Source: Zonotrichia leucophrys gambelii (Eukaryota; Chordata; Aves; Passeriformes; Passerellidae). Taken from it: a stretch of DNA of 64,000 bases. The notes below the pieces were generated by a model that was not told the DNA's origin, did not search any database, and worked only from the letters and a program-made list of their open reading frames with translations. The stretch covers positions 144,667,917 through 144,731,916 of the forward strand of contig NC_088171.1 in assembly GCF_028769735.1 (NCBI RefSeq). The letters are read 5' to 3'. A program made the position numbers and the translations under genes. This document shows, piece by piece, positions 1 to 12,300 of the stretch (position 1 is its first letter; each line of letters starts with the position of its first letter).

Positions 1-3000
1 GATTGAGGGAAAAACCTTACAAAAATGTAATAAAAATATAGTTTGTGTTTCAACATCTGTTTTAGATGTTACCAATGTTTGCCGTTCGTGATGGGCAGTA
101 CCTTCTCTCTACTTTTGGTCCAAACTCGTGCAGTAGAAAAGAATGAACAAATTTTATGTTGCATGAAAGTTGAAGGAGATGTGAAATTACTCCCCAGAGT
201 TGGCAATTCAAATATCATGATAAAATCTAAATTATAAAAAGTACAGGTTAGAAACAGCTTTGGTTGGTGTCAATGACTTTTAACTGCCCAGCCTAGCTCC
301 TTAAGGGAGCAATCCTTGTCAAGTTACCACACAATTTTTAAACAATTTGAAGATAGGTAATTTTTTGAAATGAAAGCAAATCATGTTTTCTGTAGTTGCA
401 TTCTGTCTTGGATAAGAGAGCAGGGTTGAGCCAGCTTCATACATGGCATTTCCTCTCCAGATGAGAATCAGATAATTCAGATTAAAGTCAGGTATTTCCC
501 AGAATTACTGTGGTATGTAAATCCATTTTATATTACATTTTTTGGGTTCTGGGAATCACAGTTGGAGCTTAATGGTCTATACTTAGGAATGAACATGTGA
601 TTTATTAATGTTGCACTGCACTGGCCATTTGCCTACTTTCAAAGCTAAAGGCATTGATTAATTTTTCAAAGAGGAAATATGAGTGGGGAGCTAAGTGATT
701 TATAAAGTAAATGTGCAGTGGATTTTAATTTTTCAGTTCATGGCTGTGTGGCTGTGAGAGGTGCTTAAGCCTCTGCCTTTATTTGGCTTAAGTTGGAGGA
801 AGGGAAAGGAGCCCAGATGGCAATTTCATTTTGGAGACTCAAAATCAAGTTAAATATTTATGGTGTTACATAATAACATAACAGAGGGCTTATTGGAAGA
901 AAATAGAAAATCTCAGGTGTGCTGACTTCTCTTTCTTTACCTGTAGCACAAGGTTATATAAATTTTTTCCATTTTAGGTCTCTTAAAGAGGTCCATTGTA
1001 TTAGGGCATACAGGAAAACAATCTCTGCTTTTCTGGTTGGCTTTCAATGCCATTTCTGGAATCTTGTGATAATAAGAAATATTTGTGCTTATAAACTATC
1101 CTTTAATTTCAGATCCTGGGTTAGTTACTGAAAAAAAAAATGGAACAAACTGTATTTTTATCCTTGTTGTGATGAACAATAAATTGGCCTTGGGTTTCCT
1201 TGCCAAATGGTGTAAAATCATCTCAAAAGAAAACTGAAAGTTTTTCTGTAGAAAACAATTTTATGTGTCATGAAAGTGTTCCTCTATGTTTTAAGGCACA
1301 TTCACTAGCTTTGCACTTTGATTATAATTACCTTTAGAACTATTGTTATATCCTTAGAAAAAAGACAATGACTCTTAGTCCTCCACAGAAAAGTAGGTGT
1401 GATTTTGTTTACCCTCTTCGTATCCAGGAGTCAGTTGCTTTGGTGAAGAAAGCCGTGTGTAGTATTTGATATCCATAAGTTGCATCTGTTGATCTGTCAC
1501 ATGTCACAAATTGACATGGAATGTGTTAAGCAGCAAGTGTTAGGCCAGAAAGCGAAAAGGTATCACATGATCTCTTTTAGAGAATTAGCTAAGTTCTGCT
1601 TCAGCAAATTCTGTGAGGGGCATTTCCCTCTTTTGTTAGGTAAAATTGTAGCTCAGTGACAAATAGCTGAGCAAACTCAGAGTGGAAAGCTTCTTGGCTT
1701 GGTCATTTCTGTTCTGCTGTAACAGGTGACAGTAGCTGTGGATGAAACTGTGACCTAGGCCAAGTGAGACTGAGATTGAAGACTTTATGGAGAGGAAATT
1801 GTGTGCTCTGTTCTGCATGTAGAGGCCAGGCCACCTCCATGTGGAATTTTTGGTCCTGTTACAGATCATAAAATGACTAAAACCCCAGTGAATTATTTTA
1901 AAACATATATTTTCTATATGTCTTAGTTGATACAACTTTTCTAGTAATTTCTGCAGAAAACTCTGCTAAAAATCTTGTACAAGTGAGTTGACTTTGCTGA
2001 CAGCAGTGGCTGTGTTTTAGGAAAATGTATTGAATTCCTGATTGCTGGAGATGGTCAGTAAAACACTTCTGAGTCTCTGGCACTTGACTCCCTGAAACTC
2101 TCACCAGGTTCTCTGCTTTTTTATATTCTTTTATGTCAGTAAATTTGTTTTCTGTAGTGTTTCAGCTAGGTCCATAACTACATTATGAGCCAGAGATTTT
2201 GCTTCTCCGTGTGTCTGTTGGACATGACAATCTGCAGCATCTTTCCTTTAATAAAATTACACTCTTTCTCATGCTGCCCTTGGAGAGGGACATACAGCTT
2301 TCTAATAGATGGCATATTTTAAATAACTTACTTTGAAGCACTATTTTTAATCCCAGTTGCTGTCAGCAAATTTTAACCTTTGATTGAAATGCATATACAA
2401 GAATAAAGTTTATTTTTAGCAACTATGAACATTGCTTTAATATGTGGTCATTAAAACATATGTTGACGAAATGAAATGTTTATTCTCACATTATCCATCT
2501 GTGGAATTACAATTTTTTGGTGTATGTATACATACAATTATTAGCAGAATAACTTTTATTACAAAATTTATTTTATTTTTGAAGAAAGCAACACCCAGTA
2601 TCATTAACTGAGATTTTGTTCTTCTTTGTGGGGAGTTTGCATTTGGCAATTAGTAAAAGCCAAACACACTGCTTTAATACAGAAAAATCTTCAAATAATT
2701 TACATTTTAGTGCTAATTAGAGGAACAGTAGATTTGGCTACTTTTATATCCAAAATAGATTGTTGTAACTTCAGATGAGTTCATTTTATGAATATGGTTA
2801 ACTGCATCAAAAATCCTTTGAGCTGCTATTATATATAGGAGATTTCACTCTGATCTGAAATCTGCCTTTTTTGATAGTAGGAGATAAATGCCCTAGGAAG
2901 GGCCACACAGGATTTTCAGTTGTTTTTTGCAGTGTTGAGCAGAAGCCTCTCTCAGGCATTTGAACAGGGCAGAGCTGTGGTTCAGAGCTGAAGTGGAAAT

Positions 3001-3299
3001 ATCCTGTGAGATGAGCAGGATTTATCATCCTGAACAGTGGCACCTGGGAAGGTCACAGTACACAGCAGAGAAATGTTTACTCCAGCATCAAAGGCAAGAG
3101 CAGAATGACTGCATTTCAGGAACAGGCAAAATTACATCTAGTCTGGTCAGCTAAGAGGATATCTGCATTTCTGTGGTAGCAGCCCCTCTGGTACTGGAGC
3201 TGAAGAATGCTCATTCTGCGTGAGTTAATGAGCATATTTGGCTGTAAATTGTCTTAAGCTATGGTCCTGACATTGTTTTTTTGTTTGTTTTCTTCATAG
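1..3299 (+). other. 5' intron of EFR3A (partial)
   Basis: AT-rich non-coding sequence ending in the acceptor of coding exon 1. I see no CpG-rich promoter, no credible long ORF and no recognisable interspersed repeat. It is assigned as intron only because the next exon begins with an acceptor. Confidence 0.6.
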
Positions 3300-3353
3300 T
3301 TTCTTATGTTTTTACAAAATTGAAGACAGATCCTCGATAAACAATGCCTGGCA
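3300..3353 (+). CDS. EFR3A: EFR3A coding exon 1 (leader end plus start codon)
   Basis: A long T-rich tract ends in 'cttcatag' at 3299. The 54-bp segment that follows ends at a consensus donor A|GTAAGT (3354). It carries ATG at 3344 with A at -3. The coding part is 10 bases (ATG CCT GGC A), and joining to exon 2 (GA GTT TGC) reads M-P-G-R-V-C-C-C-C; mammalian EFR3A starts M-P-T-R-V-C-C-C-C. Bases 3300-3343 would be 5' UTR. Because the segment has an acceptor, a further non-coding leader exon must lie upstream of the window. The agreement of acceptor, start context, donor, phase and peptide makes chance unlikely, but so few coding bases are not proof. The true start could instead lie in a promoter-proximal exon outside the window. 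Confidence 0.72.
3306..3323 (+). promoter_or_regulatory. Short upstream ORF in the EFR3A leader
   Basis: Within the leader part of coding exon 1 there is ATG at 3306, four further codons and TGA at 3321-3323, ending 20 bases before the main ATG. It is real only if this exon is used as the 5' UTR. Short uORFs like this can lower or condition translation of the main frame; that role is inference. Confidence 0.45.
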
Positions 3354-6300
3354 GTAAGTATTCTTATCTTAAATACATTAAGACAATATTTAGGGGTGTT
3401 TGCTGTTACTTTTGGGGTTTAAAAATTGAAAAAAATGCAAAAAGAAGCATTATACTTTCTGTCATTTATAAGAATTTTAAGATGTTAAATTATCTAGTCT
3501 CTGCCTTCGTAAATCTCCATATATTTTACAATAATAATATGAGCTGTGCATTTGCCTTTTTGATTACAGCTTCACAGTACAACGTTGAATTTTATGATTT
3601 AGACTGTGTTCTGAAATAGTTGGATTCAAATCTAAAAAAGATTTTTGATATTAAAAATCTATATTTTGATATAGCTATAATCCTGTCCTTGGAAAAGGAC
3701 AGCTAGTGTTTATAGAAGATAGAATCACTATTTCGGATAAAACATGATAAGACTTAGAATTTTGACATTCAAAGTTAAGTGAGATTTTTGAGGCAAATGT
3801 TTCTATGAATCAAATTATTTACCTTCAAGAGTAACAAATTTCTCTAAATCAAAGGATCAAGTTATAAAATGTGTTATAAAAATATAAAATTAACTATTCC
3901 TTTAATAATTTTTTCTGTTTAGAAAAAATTATATGTGATCTGTAGTAAGATTGCTAACACCAGTCTTTGGATAAAGCAATCTGCTTTATCAAAAAAGTTA
4001 CAGTACCAGTCACACTGAGTGCATTCTGATGTAGGTTTGTCGTGAATTTCATGGATGCTTAATTTCATGAGGAAGTCTTTGGGCATTTGTTCATTGCTGT
4101 GACTTGTAATAAGCTGTGACTCTGGGGCAGTAGAAATGCCTTGCAGTTGTTCTGTGTTGTGTCATTTGAACCCTGGTCATGTCAAATACCTTACTGTAAG
4201 TAAGATCTGTCACAGCTGTCATGTAAAGGAGTGAGTGGAATGTTTTAACCTATTAAACTGGAAAAATGAGGTGGGTTTTTTTGTTTGGTTGGGGTTTTTT
4301 GGTTGGTTGAGGTATTTTGTTTGGTTTTTTTGTTTTGTTTTTGTTTAAACCAGATGTGCTTATGTTTAGGGTCATTACTATCAATGCAAGTAGAGTTTGC
4401 ATCACTGCAGTCAGATGGGAGTTAAAGGAGACCAAAAGAGCTGATTGCAATGTTTATCTGTGCAGGACACTCAGAACTACCCAGCCATTTGTTTATCTTT
4501 GCCTGTGTTAATGAGTGTAACTGCATGGGTGAAGAAAAGGAAAGCTAACAGATGTGTGCATTGCAATTCTTGTGAAACAGCAGTATTTTCATAATATTTT
4601 ACTTCCAAAAGTTCTGGCAGTGAAGAAGTACAATGGGATTTTAAGGCAAGCAAGCATCCTTTTGTGGCTGGTTGTACTTCTGATAATAGAGGTAGAGCCT
4701 TCAGGAATTCAGCTCTGTTGCATGTGGAAAGGAAATCTTCTGCCTGCTAATTTAGGCATCTCCAAAGGTTCCATAGGATTCTTTTCAGAGCATATTGGTG
4801 AAACAGGCTGCTGCTACAGTGTTACTTTGAAATCTTAAAGTATTTGTCCTTAAAATCTGAAAAATTCATTTGTTTCTAAAGGCTGGGGGATTTTGTGTGT
4901 TGTTTTTATTTTATTTTATTTTCACATGAAGTTCTCTCATCCCACACATCAAGAAGTGCATTGACTGTGTTTAGGAATGAAACTTATTCCTAAACAAAAG
5001 GTTGTTATGGTGAGATATTTTCCAAAAATATCTCTGTTTTCTGTCATGTTGCAATGAGTTCCTTACAAAGGAAATAGAAAAACAGTATCTGGTTAACAGG
5101 AAATTTTGATAGACTTCTTGGGTCATACTGACCAACTCCATATCCACTACTTTGTTTCCTGGGTCTGCTTAGCAGTTCCTGGTGGCAATTTTATCCTTCC
5201 CTCCCTTCTTACAGTAGTTGAATGAATGTATAGGTCTGAAGGCAGTGTTCTGGAATAGCATGAGAGATCCAGATGACTGGAATTACATAAAGACTGAGTA
5301 AAAGCTTCATTAGTCTTTCTGGGGAATTCAGCTGTACCTGGTGATACTTCAGAGGTCAGCATTGAAGTTACTGTGTGTGAAGCACTGGCAGGACAATGTG
5401 CTTTTTAACTCCTTCAATATTAGCTGTGGAAAAACAGGCGTGAGTCAGGACTGGGCTGTGGTACCGAGGGGGGGAGATGAGCAAAGGTCATGAGCCAGAG
5501 GTGATGGATGATGGATCCTTTTCTCCTTCAGCCTCAGCTCAGCCATGGCTGCTGGGCTCTGCATGAATTGTTCATTGCATATTTGGATTATTACATTTTC
5601 TATTGATGTTTCTGCTTAGCAGTCCCACTTAGGAATGTGGGGATTTAGTGCTGCATTAAGTCCTAAAAAATGTTAAGATTTTAGTCTCACTGCAGTTGTA
5701 ATAGCCCAAATAGAAATGTTTCAGTCTGCTCTCTTTACCTTGAGAAGTAAAAGCACTTGGCTTTGCCCAGCCATGACATGGCACTTGTGTTGACATCTGC
5801 AGTGGAGGTGAGGTGCTCTGGCATTGCTGCAGCACTGGATCAACCTTGCCAAGGTGTAGCTTTTCCCTGCACGTTTTATGTTTAACTTTGTTACAAGTTT
5901 TTCTTGTGCAAATAGCATGGATATTGATGCAAATGGTTACAGACATGCATGGTGTCTTCAGCTGAAGCTGAAATGCAAATTCTGAAATGTTGTTGAAGAA
6001 ATGTTTTCTCATTTCTGATTGAGTACAGTAGGAGTAGGTTTGAACCACAGGTGTTTTAGTAACTGTTTAAGGTGTGCTTTATCACAAAGAGACTGTGGAG
6101 TAAAAGATTAAATAGTGCTTTTATTTAAAAGTGAAGCCAAAGAATATATAACTAGATAGCCTCTGCAGTACAGGCAGTATGTGTTTCTCACTTGCCTCTT
6201 GTGCTCTCAGTTTCCCTGTTGAGTAATTTGTGCAGATAATTTCATTTAGCATACTTCTGTTACAGAACATGAGTGGTTTTGGTAGGTTTTTTTATTGGCT

Positions 6301-9300
6301 GCATTTGGATTGAAAATGCTTCTGCTAAGGAGAAGAAGCATTAGCTAAGTCATACCAAAATATTTGTTGAAGACTCTCTTTTTGAACATTATGTTCTGGA
6401 TATTCACACTTAATCAGATGTTTGAAACACAGCTTGGTAGATAGTGAGGTTTTTCTTTTCTAGAAACAGCTGACCTACTTACTGGATCTATTCCCTGGCT
6501 TCAGTGAAATGTTTAACTGAAAAGGCAGCTTTTATACTAAAATGAAATCTCTTGAACTGGAAGAATTATATGTGACACAGGTGAGAGCACCCGTTGACTA
6601 TAAAACTATATTTTACTTGTGGTAGCTCTGTGTTTGAATTTTTTAAACTTTTTCTTAGCTTATTCTTTTCTCCTTTGGCTTATGCTTTAGTATAACTGTA
6701 TCTTTGGTTTTCAAGGTTTTGTTAATAAGAATTGTTAGTTAAATTGTTTTTAACTGATTGCCAGGTCCTTATGACTGACTCTAACATATAAATTAAGAGA
6801 AGAAATAAATAAAAATGAGGATTTTGCCAAGTGTAATGTTCCCACATTCTTCCTTTGATTTAGGGCTGTGAAATGTAGTAATATGAACACCTCCCACACT
6901 CTTCTGTCAGATATTTGTCAGTTGGAAAGGGACCATTCTGATTTAGGAGGTACATATATTAGTTATGTGGAAAATATTCCATGATTTGGCCTGTTCTTGT
7001 TTGCAGTGAAGAGGCAGTTTTGGTGACTTCAGAATGGCTCCAAGCGTGCTCATTAAAGTACATCATATTTTATTTCCTTGGCTTCCCAAACACCATGTGG
7101 GTTTTTACCCCTTGCCTGTGCAGAGGCAGCTCCTCTGACAGAGGTGGAGCTTGCTGGTGGCTTCCCTGTTTTGTGCAAGGTGAGAACAAACAGAGGATGG
7201 AACAATTGAGTTGTGCCTGTCAGTTTCTGCATTCATGCATGCTACTTCTTTCCGTGTGTTACTTCATGGTCTTCAAACAAATAAATGACCCACTCTTCCC
7301 TCAAACCCAAAAATACCCATCAAACTTTAAAAATTATAATTTTCTATGTGCATAGAGTTTTCTTGCCAAGTGTAGGAGGGAAAACAGCACTTGAAATGGA
7401 TTTTGAAATGAGTGAATTCTTAACTGGCATTTAACATTTTTAACACATTTTTAGAGGCAGATAACTTCCTCATTTTGGTTTCTCCTCTCCCAACAATTTT
7501 GGGAATATAATTTATTTGTGTTTTATGATTCTAGTTTTTGTGTATGTATAATAAGTAGATATTAACAAGATTGGTGATGGGAAGGGAAGATTTATCACTC
7601 TGTGAAATAAAATTCTGGAATACAGTGACTGGAGATGTGTTCCTAAATGTGTCAATATAAATTTATCAAGGACTAAGCTTTCTAATGTTTTTAGTGAAAA
7701 TCAAGCCATAGTTCTCATTAATTACTGTCTCCACTCTTTCCATCCATCACACTTTTTTCCTTATCTGGAGTATATTTCTTGTGTAGCCTTCACACTTTAC
7801 AGTGGGACCTGCTACCCAATAAAACACTTTTTGTAATTTCTCAGTTTATTTTTTAGGCAGGAGAAATCCTCTTAATTTTATGACAGCATTATTGACTACT
7901 TAAAACAGTGTTACATAGGTTACCATTCTGTAACATTTTCATATTTCAGCTATTACAGAAGAGTGAAATCAGGGGGTGTCTGACATTTTTGTTTGCTGCT
8001 TGATTCTGGTATTTTAGGATGAGACACATTGGGGGCTCTGTATCATGTGCTTTTTAACTACTAACCTAAGGGACCCTGGGAACTTGGAAAACAGCTGCCA
8101 GGGGAAGGCCATGGGCTTGGGCTTCCTTTGGCAGTCTGCCACTTGCTAGGACTAGGCCAGAAAAGGGAAATAACTATTTCAGAATGTCTGTAACTGTTAC
8201 AATGCTATGGTTGCAGAATGTTTAATAGATTCTTTGCATGCTAATATGCAAGAATTGCTTTAAAAACGAAAACAGCTACAGGGGTTTTTTTCAGCTGATT
8301 TTTAGGCAACTGTATTGAAAAGAAAAAGTAGTAACTTCTCCAAATGTATCCTTGATTACGCTAGGAAAGGAAACAAAACGGGAACTTGCAGCTGGAAAAC
8401 TGTAACTCTTTGTGCATCTGTTTATTTAACTCATGGAACCTTAAACAACTTTGTGTGCCACCAAATTGGTGCTTCCTTATTTAGTGAATGCTCATGGATT
8501 TCTTTAAGACTTGTGGATTTGGAGCAAGTGTTCCTTTTGTTGTTTTCTGTTAGCTGTCATTTCTATGTACACATCATCCTAGCCCTGTTTGGGAAAGTTA
8601 ATGTTGAGGAGCAGTTCCATAGGGAGTCAAAACCATTCATATTAAGACTGGACATGATGAGTGATATCATTATCATCATTCATCCTTCCATTTCTTTCAT
8701 TTGGAACAGACTTCAATATAGCCAAGAAATGAACACGCTTTGATGTTGGCAAGAAATGAGCAATGGTGTTTCATCTGTTCCTTGGTAAAACTTGAAGAAT
8801 TAATTTTTTCAGTTGTTGTTACTTCTGTATGCACAATCTGGGCATCTAAAATAAAAAATGAAATTCTTTAGAGGTGAGCTTCATTCAGTGCTCATCACAG
8901 CCTCTGTGTGCTTTCAAACTGTATGTGGACATTTCCCCAAATATTAAAATGTAGCTTAGTAACTTTCCGGGGCTTTATTAAAATATGGCTGTCGTTGTTA
9001 TTTACAGAAATGGCTTTGCAGCTAGCAGTCGATTAATCTTCATGTGCAGCCTTGTTTGCTATTGATTTCTGAATCATGGGACGAAAGGGTAAGAAGGCTC
9101 ATGCTGATTGTGCATGCAAGTGTACTATTTTATTTTTTGTGCATGACAACAAAGCAGAATTGATTTTGGGGAGTGGGGTAAGATTTCCATTATGTGATTA
9201 AATGCATGTCTCTGAGAAAGCCAGGGTGAACTCCTTTTAAAAGTCTTTTGGCTTTCCCTTTCCTTGATTTATGGACTTTCTTTCCCACTGTTGGCCTTTA

Positions 9301-12300
9301 TGAACCTCAGTAGCCCTCTAGGGAATCATGTTCCTTGTGGATTGCTGAAGATTAAAAATTAGCTGTGTGGCTTTCAAAGAATGCTATTTCATTTCTAGGA
9401 AGCTGCATTATTCAAGATTAACTCATGCAAGAATTAGATATAAATTAATAAGAGGGTGGGGTAGGTAGATGAGTGAAACTCTTCCAGGTCTTCTGAGAGT
9501 TCAAGAAGCATTTGGACAATGCTCTGAGGCACACAGTGTGATTCTTGGGGCTGTCCTGTGCAGGACCAGGAGTTGGATTTGATCTTTGTTGCAACCCTTT
9601 GGAGTCAGAATATTCTATGATTCCTAGTCCAACAACTTGTAGATCCCAAAACTTCAAAAATGATTGGTGCTTGTGTAACTTGTGTCCTGCTCGAGGTCTG
9701 TTGAAGGTCTCAGTCCTTTCAGTTTTCAAGAGCACAGTTGTGATTCTAAATTGTACTTGGACCTGTTATGGTATTTTGTTGATAACAGTCTGTACTTTGG
9801 CTGGAAATGGGCACCCTGAGTCTTTAATTGTGCTTTGAGAATGCTTACTCATTCCTTAGCAAGAGAATGAGAAAGGAATTCCAATCTAACACTAAGCTGT
9901 ATAATTATGCTAAATCAGTGCTCCTTCCTGATTCTTTTGTAAAGCTGCTAATGCATAAGGAAATCGGTGAAGATAAAGCTTCATGGATATTTTGTTACAA
10001 GTGCACTAACAAATACCCAATAATTTATGCTATTAAAAAAAATTTCCTGTGTTTGTTAAACTAGGATGTAACTGTGTAATGATTAGGAAAGGACTTCAGG
10101 ATGATGATACCCTATTTGTGAACTTCATATGTAATAAAGTATGAATAGTGATAATTGATCTGTGTCTGACATGATTGAGCTGGCAGAGTTCTCTTGTCTC
10201 ATAATAAATGCAGTGCAGGCTGTTTTCAAGAGTTTCTAGGTGCTTGTGGTTTTTCTATTAAATGAGTTTGTGATCCATTACTGGCATTGGTTTAGACGTG
10301 AGCTTGAAGTTCCTCAGAACTGACAAAACATAATTTGTGGAAATTGAGTCTGATGTTGGAATTGCAGTGTGGCTAGAAGTGCTGGTTGTGGGCAAGAACT
10401 GCTGGATTGCTGCGGAAGCCAGTGAGCCTGTGTGCCCACAGATGTCCTGTTGGTTTCTACAGAAAGCTGAGGCACTCAAGATTTACTGCTTAACAAGATG
10501 TATTTATTAGATGGAAGATGTATTATTAAAATGACTTCTTTGTGTCCAGATGCAAAGCTGTCTCCTCCACTGACCATCTTCTAGACTGGCCAGTTCAGTC
10601 TGATGGGAGACAGAAGTTGTGGTAGAAAAGGGACTTGCACAGTCTTTAGGTGCTGAAGGTGCCCAGAAGAGCAAATCACTGTGTCTGTGCTCCTCTGTAA
10701 GTGATCAGACATTACAGGAGGGGAGAAATTGCTTTTTAACCAACTGGGATATGTGGTTCTATATAGGGATATGTTCCACCCTTCTATCCCACTGCCTGGG
10801 AGAAGAGCTGCATTTCAGTTCTTGGGGGAAACCTGAACTCAAGATGAAGTACTCTTTAGAGCTAATGGGAAAGATAACAACCATGAGAATATTTTATAAT
10901 TCATATTGACCTAGAAGGGTTTTTTTCAGTGAAACTGAATGTCTTTGATGTCTATGTTTAAAACTGTTGCATATACTTCTGTTTGCTGGATTGTTCAAAA
11001 GCTGATTTTCTGTGAGGGCAGGATGAACAAGGTAACTCTGGTTGCAGAGAAAGGAAGAAATGAAACATGGAGTGTATTGGTGGCTCCAAGGACCTGTTCT
11101 TGATAATATGTAAAGAGATTTTTTTTTTCAAATTTTTGATTCCATATTCTTTTAATGTCCTTTTTCTTTTAATGGAAACACGTATGTTTCCATGTCCAAA
11201 TGGCAGTATCTCATTTTATAAATGCTTTCTGGGAAAGTCAAACAGCTAGGATTAGACACAAGAAGAGCACTTAATTAAAAATTGGTGATATTTAAACAAG
11301 AATTTTAATTCTGAAGCCTAAGTATACTCTGTGACTGTTTTTCAAAGTAACATTACAACATTTTTGTTTAGCATTTTATTTTTCATTAATGTCAATACAG
11401 TTCAAACACTTTTGTTACTTAACAGGAACAGATGCTTTGTTGTGTTTTGAGCTCTGTGTATGTGCCTCAGTGGAATTGCTTCACTGTTTTCTCAGCTTAA
11501 ATATCACAGTAGGGTTCTAGATTCACAGAAACACTTTCATCCACTCTTATGTTACTTTCTGTGTATGTTGTGTATGTGTGCAGGAAATAAAATCTGTGTA
11601 ATCTGTGAACTACTTGTGAACAGAGCATTTTTCTTTTAATTAGGAAATGTTTTTCAAAATCTGTGCAAATTTATTGAAGCCTGTAGCTGGGTTTGCTCAA
11701 ATGAAGGTAAAACTTGTTTTTGAAGCTCTGGTCATGCTTATGTTGGCATTTTGGGATGTTTTAATAGAAGAAAGCATCTATAGAACAACACTCTTATGTG
11801 TCCTATGAACAGGTCAGTGCTTTATGTTGAACTAGTTAAAATCTAGTTTCCTGAGCTAAGCTTATCTTCTCTATTAGCTTTGAGGGCTCCAGAGAAGAGG
11901 GCCTGTGAACCTTTGCTTCCTCATCATCAGGACTTTTAATCATGACATTCATGCATGTTTCACTCACAGAAACCTTCTTGTGCCTTGCTTTTCTAGTGGC
12001 AGTGTGGTACCTGCTCCCCCGGTCTGTCTCTGCCCTGGGGTTTGGGTAGCTGAGCTGCAGCTGCCCAAACCCCAGCTGAGGCACCATTGGGCAGGAGTGG
12101 AGAATGAAATCCTCCCAGCCCACCTGCTGCAGTGAGGAGCTGACACAACTGTTCTGAGCATCCATTTTTCTAAGGAAAAAGATGGGCAGCAGCATAAGGT
12201 TCTGGGAGTTCTTACCACTACAGCTGTATTCCTTCCCTGTCAGTTGCATTAAGAAAGCAAACTGCATCATCTTAAGGAAATAGAAGAAGTAGTAGTCATC

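Noticed and set aside
5656..6048. 130-codon minus-strand ORF
   Set aside because: No recognisable protein; most likely chance.
8315..8743. 142-codon + strand ORF in intron 1
   Set aside because: Product looks random (no family match, no domain) and lies in plain intron sequence.
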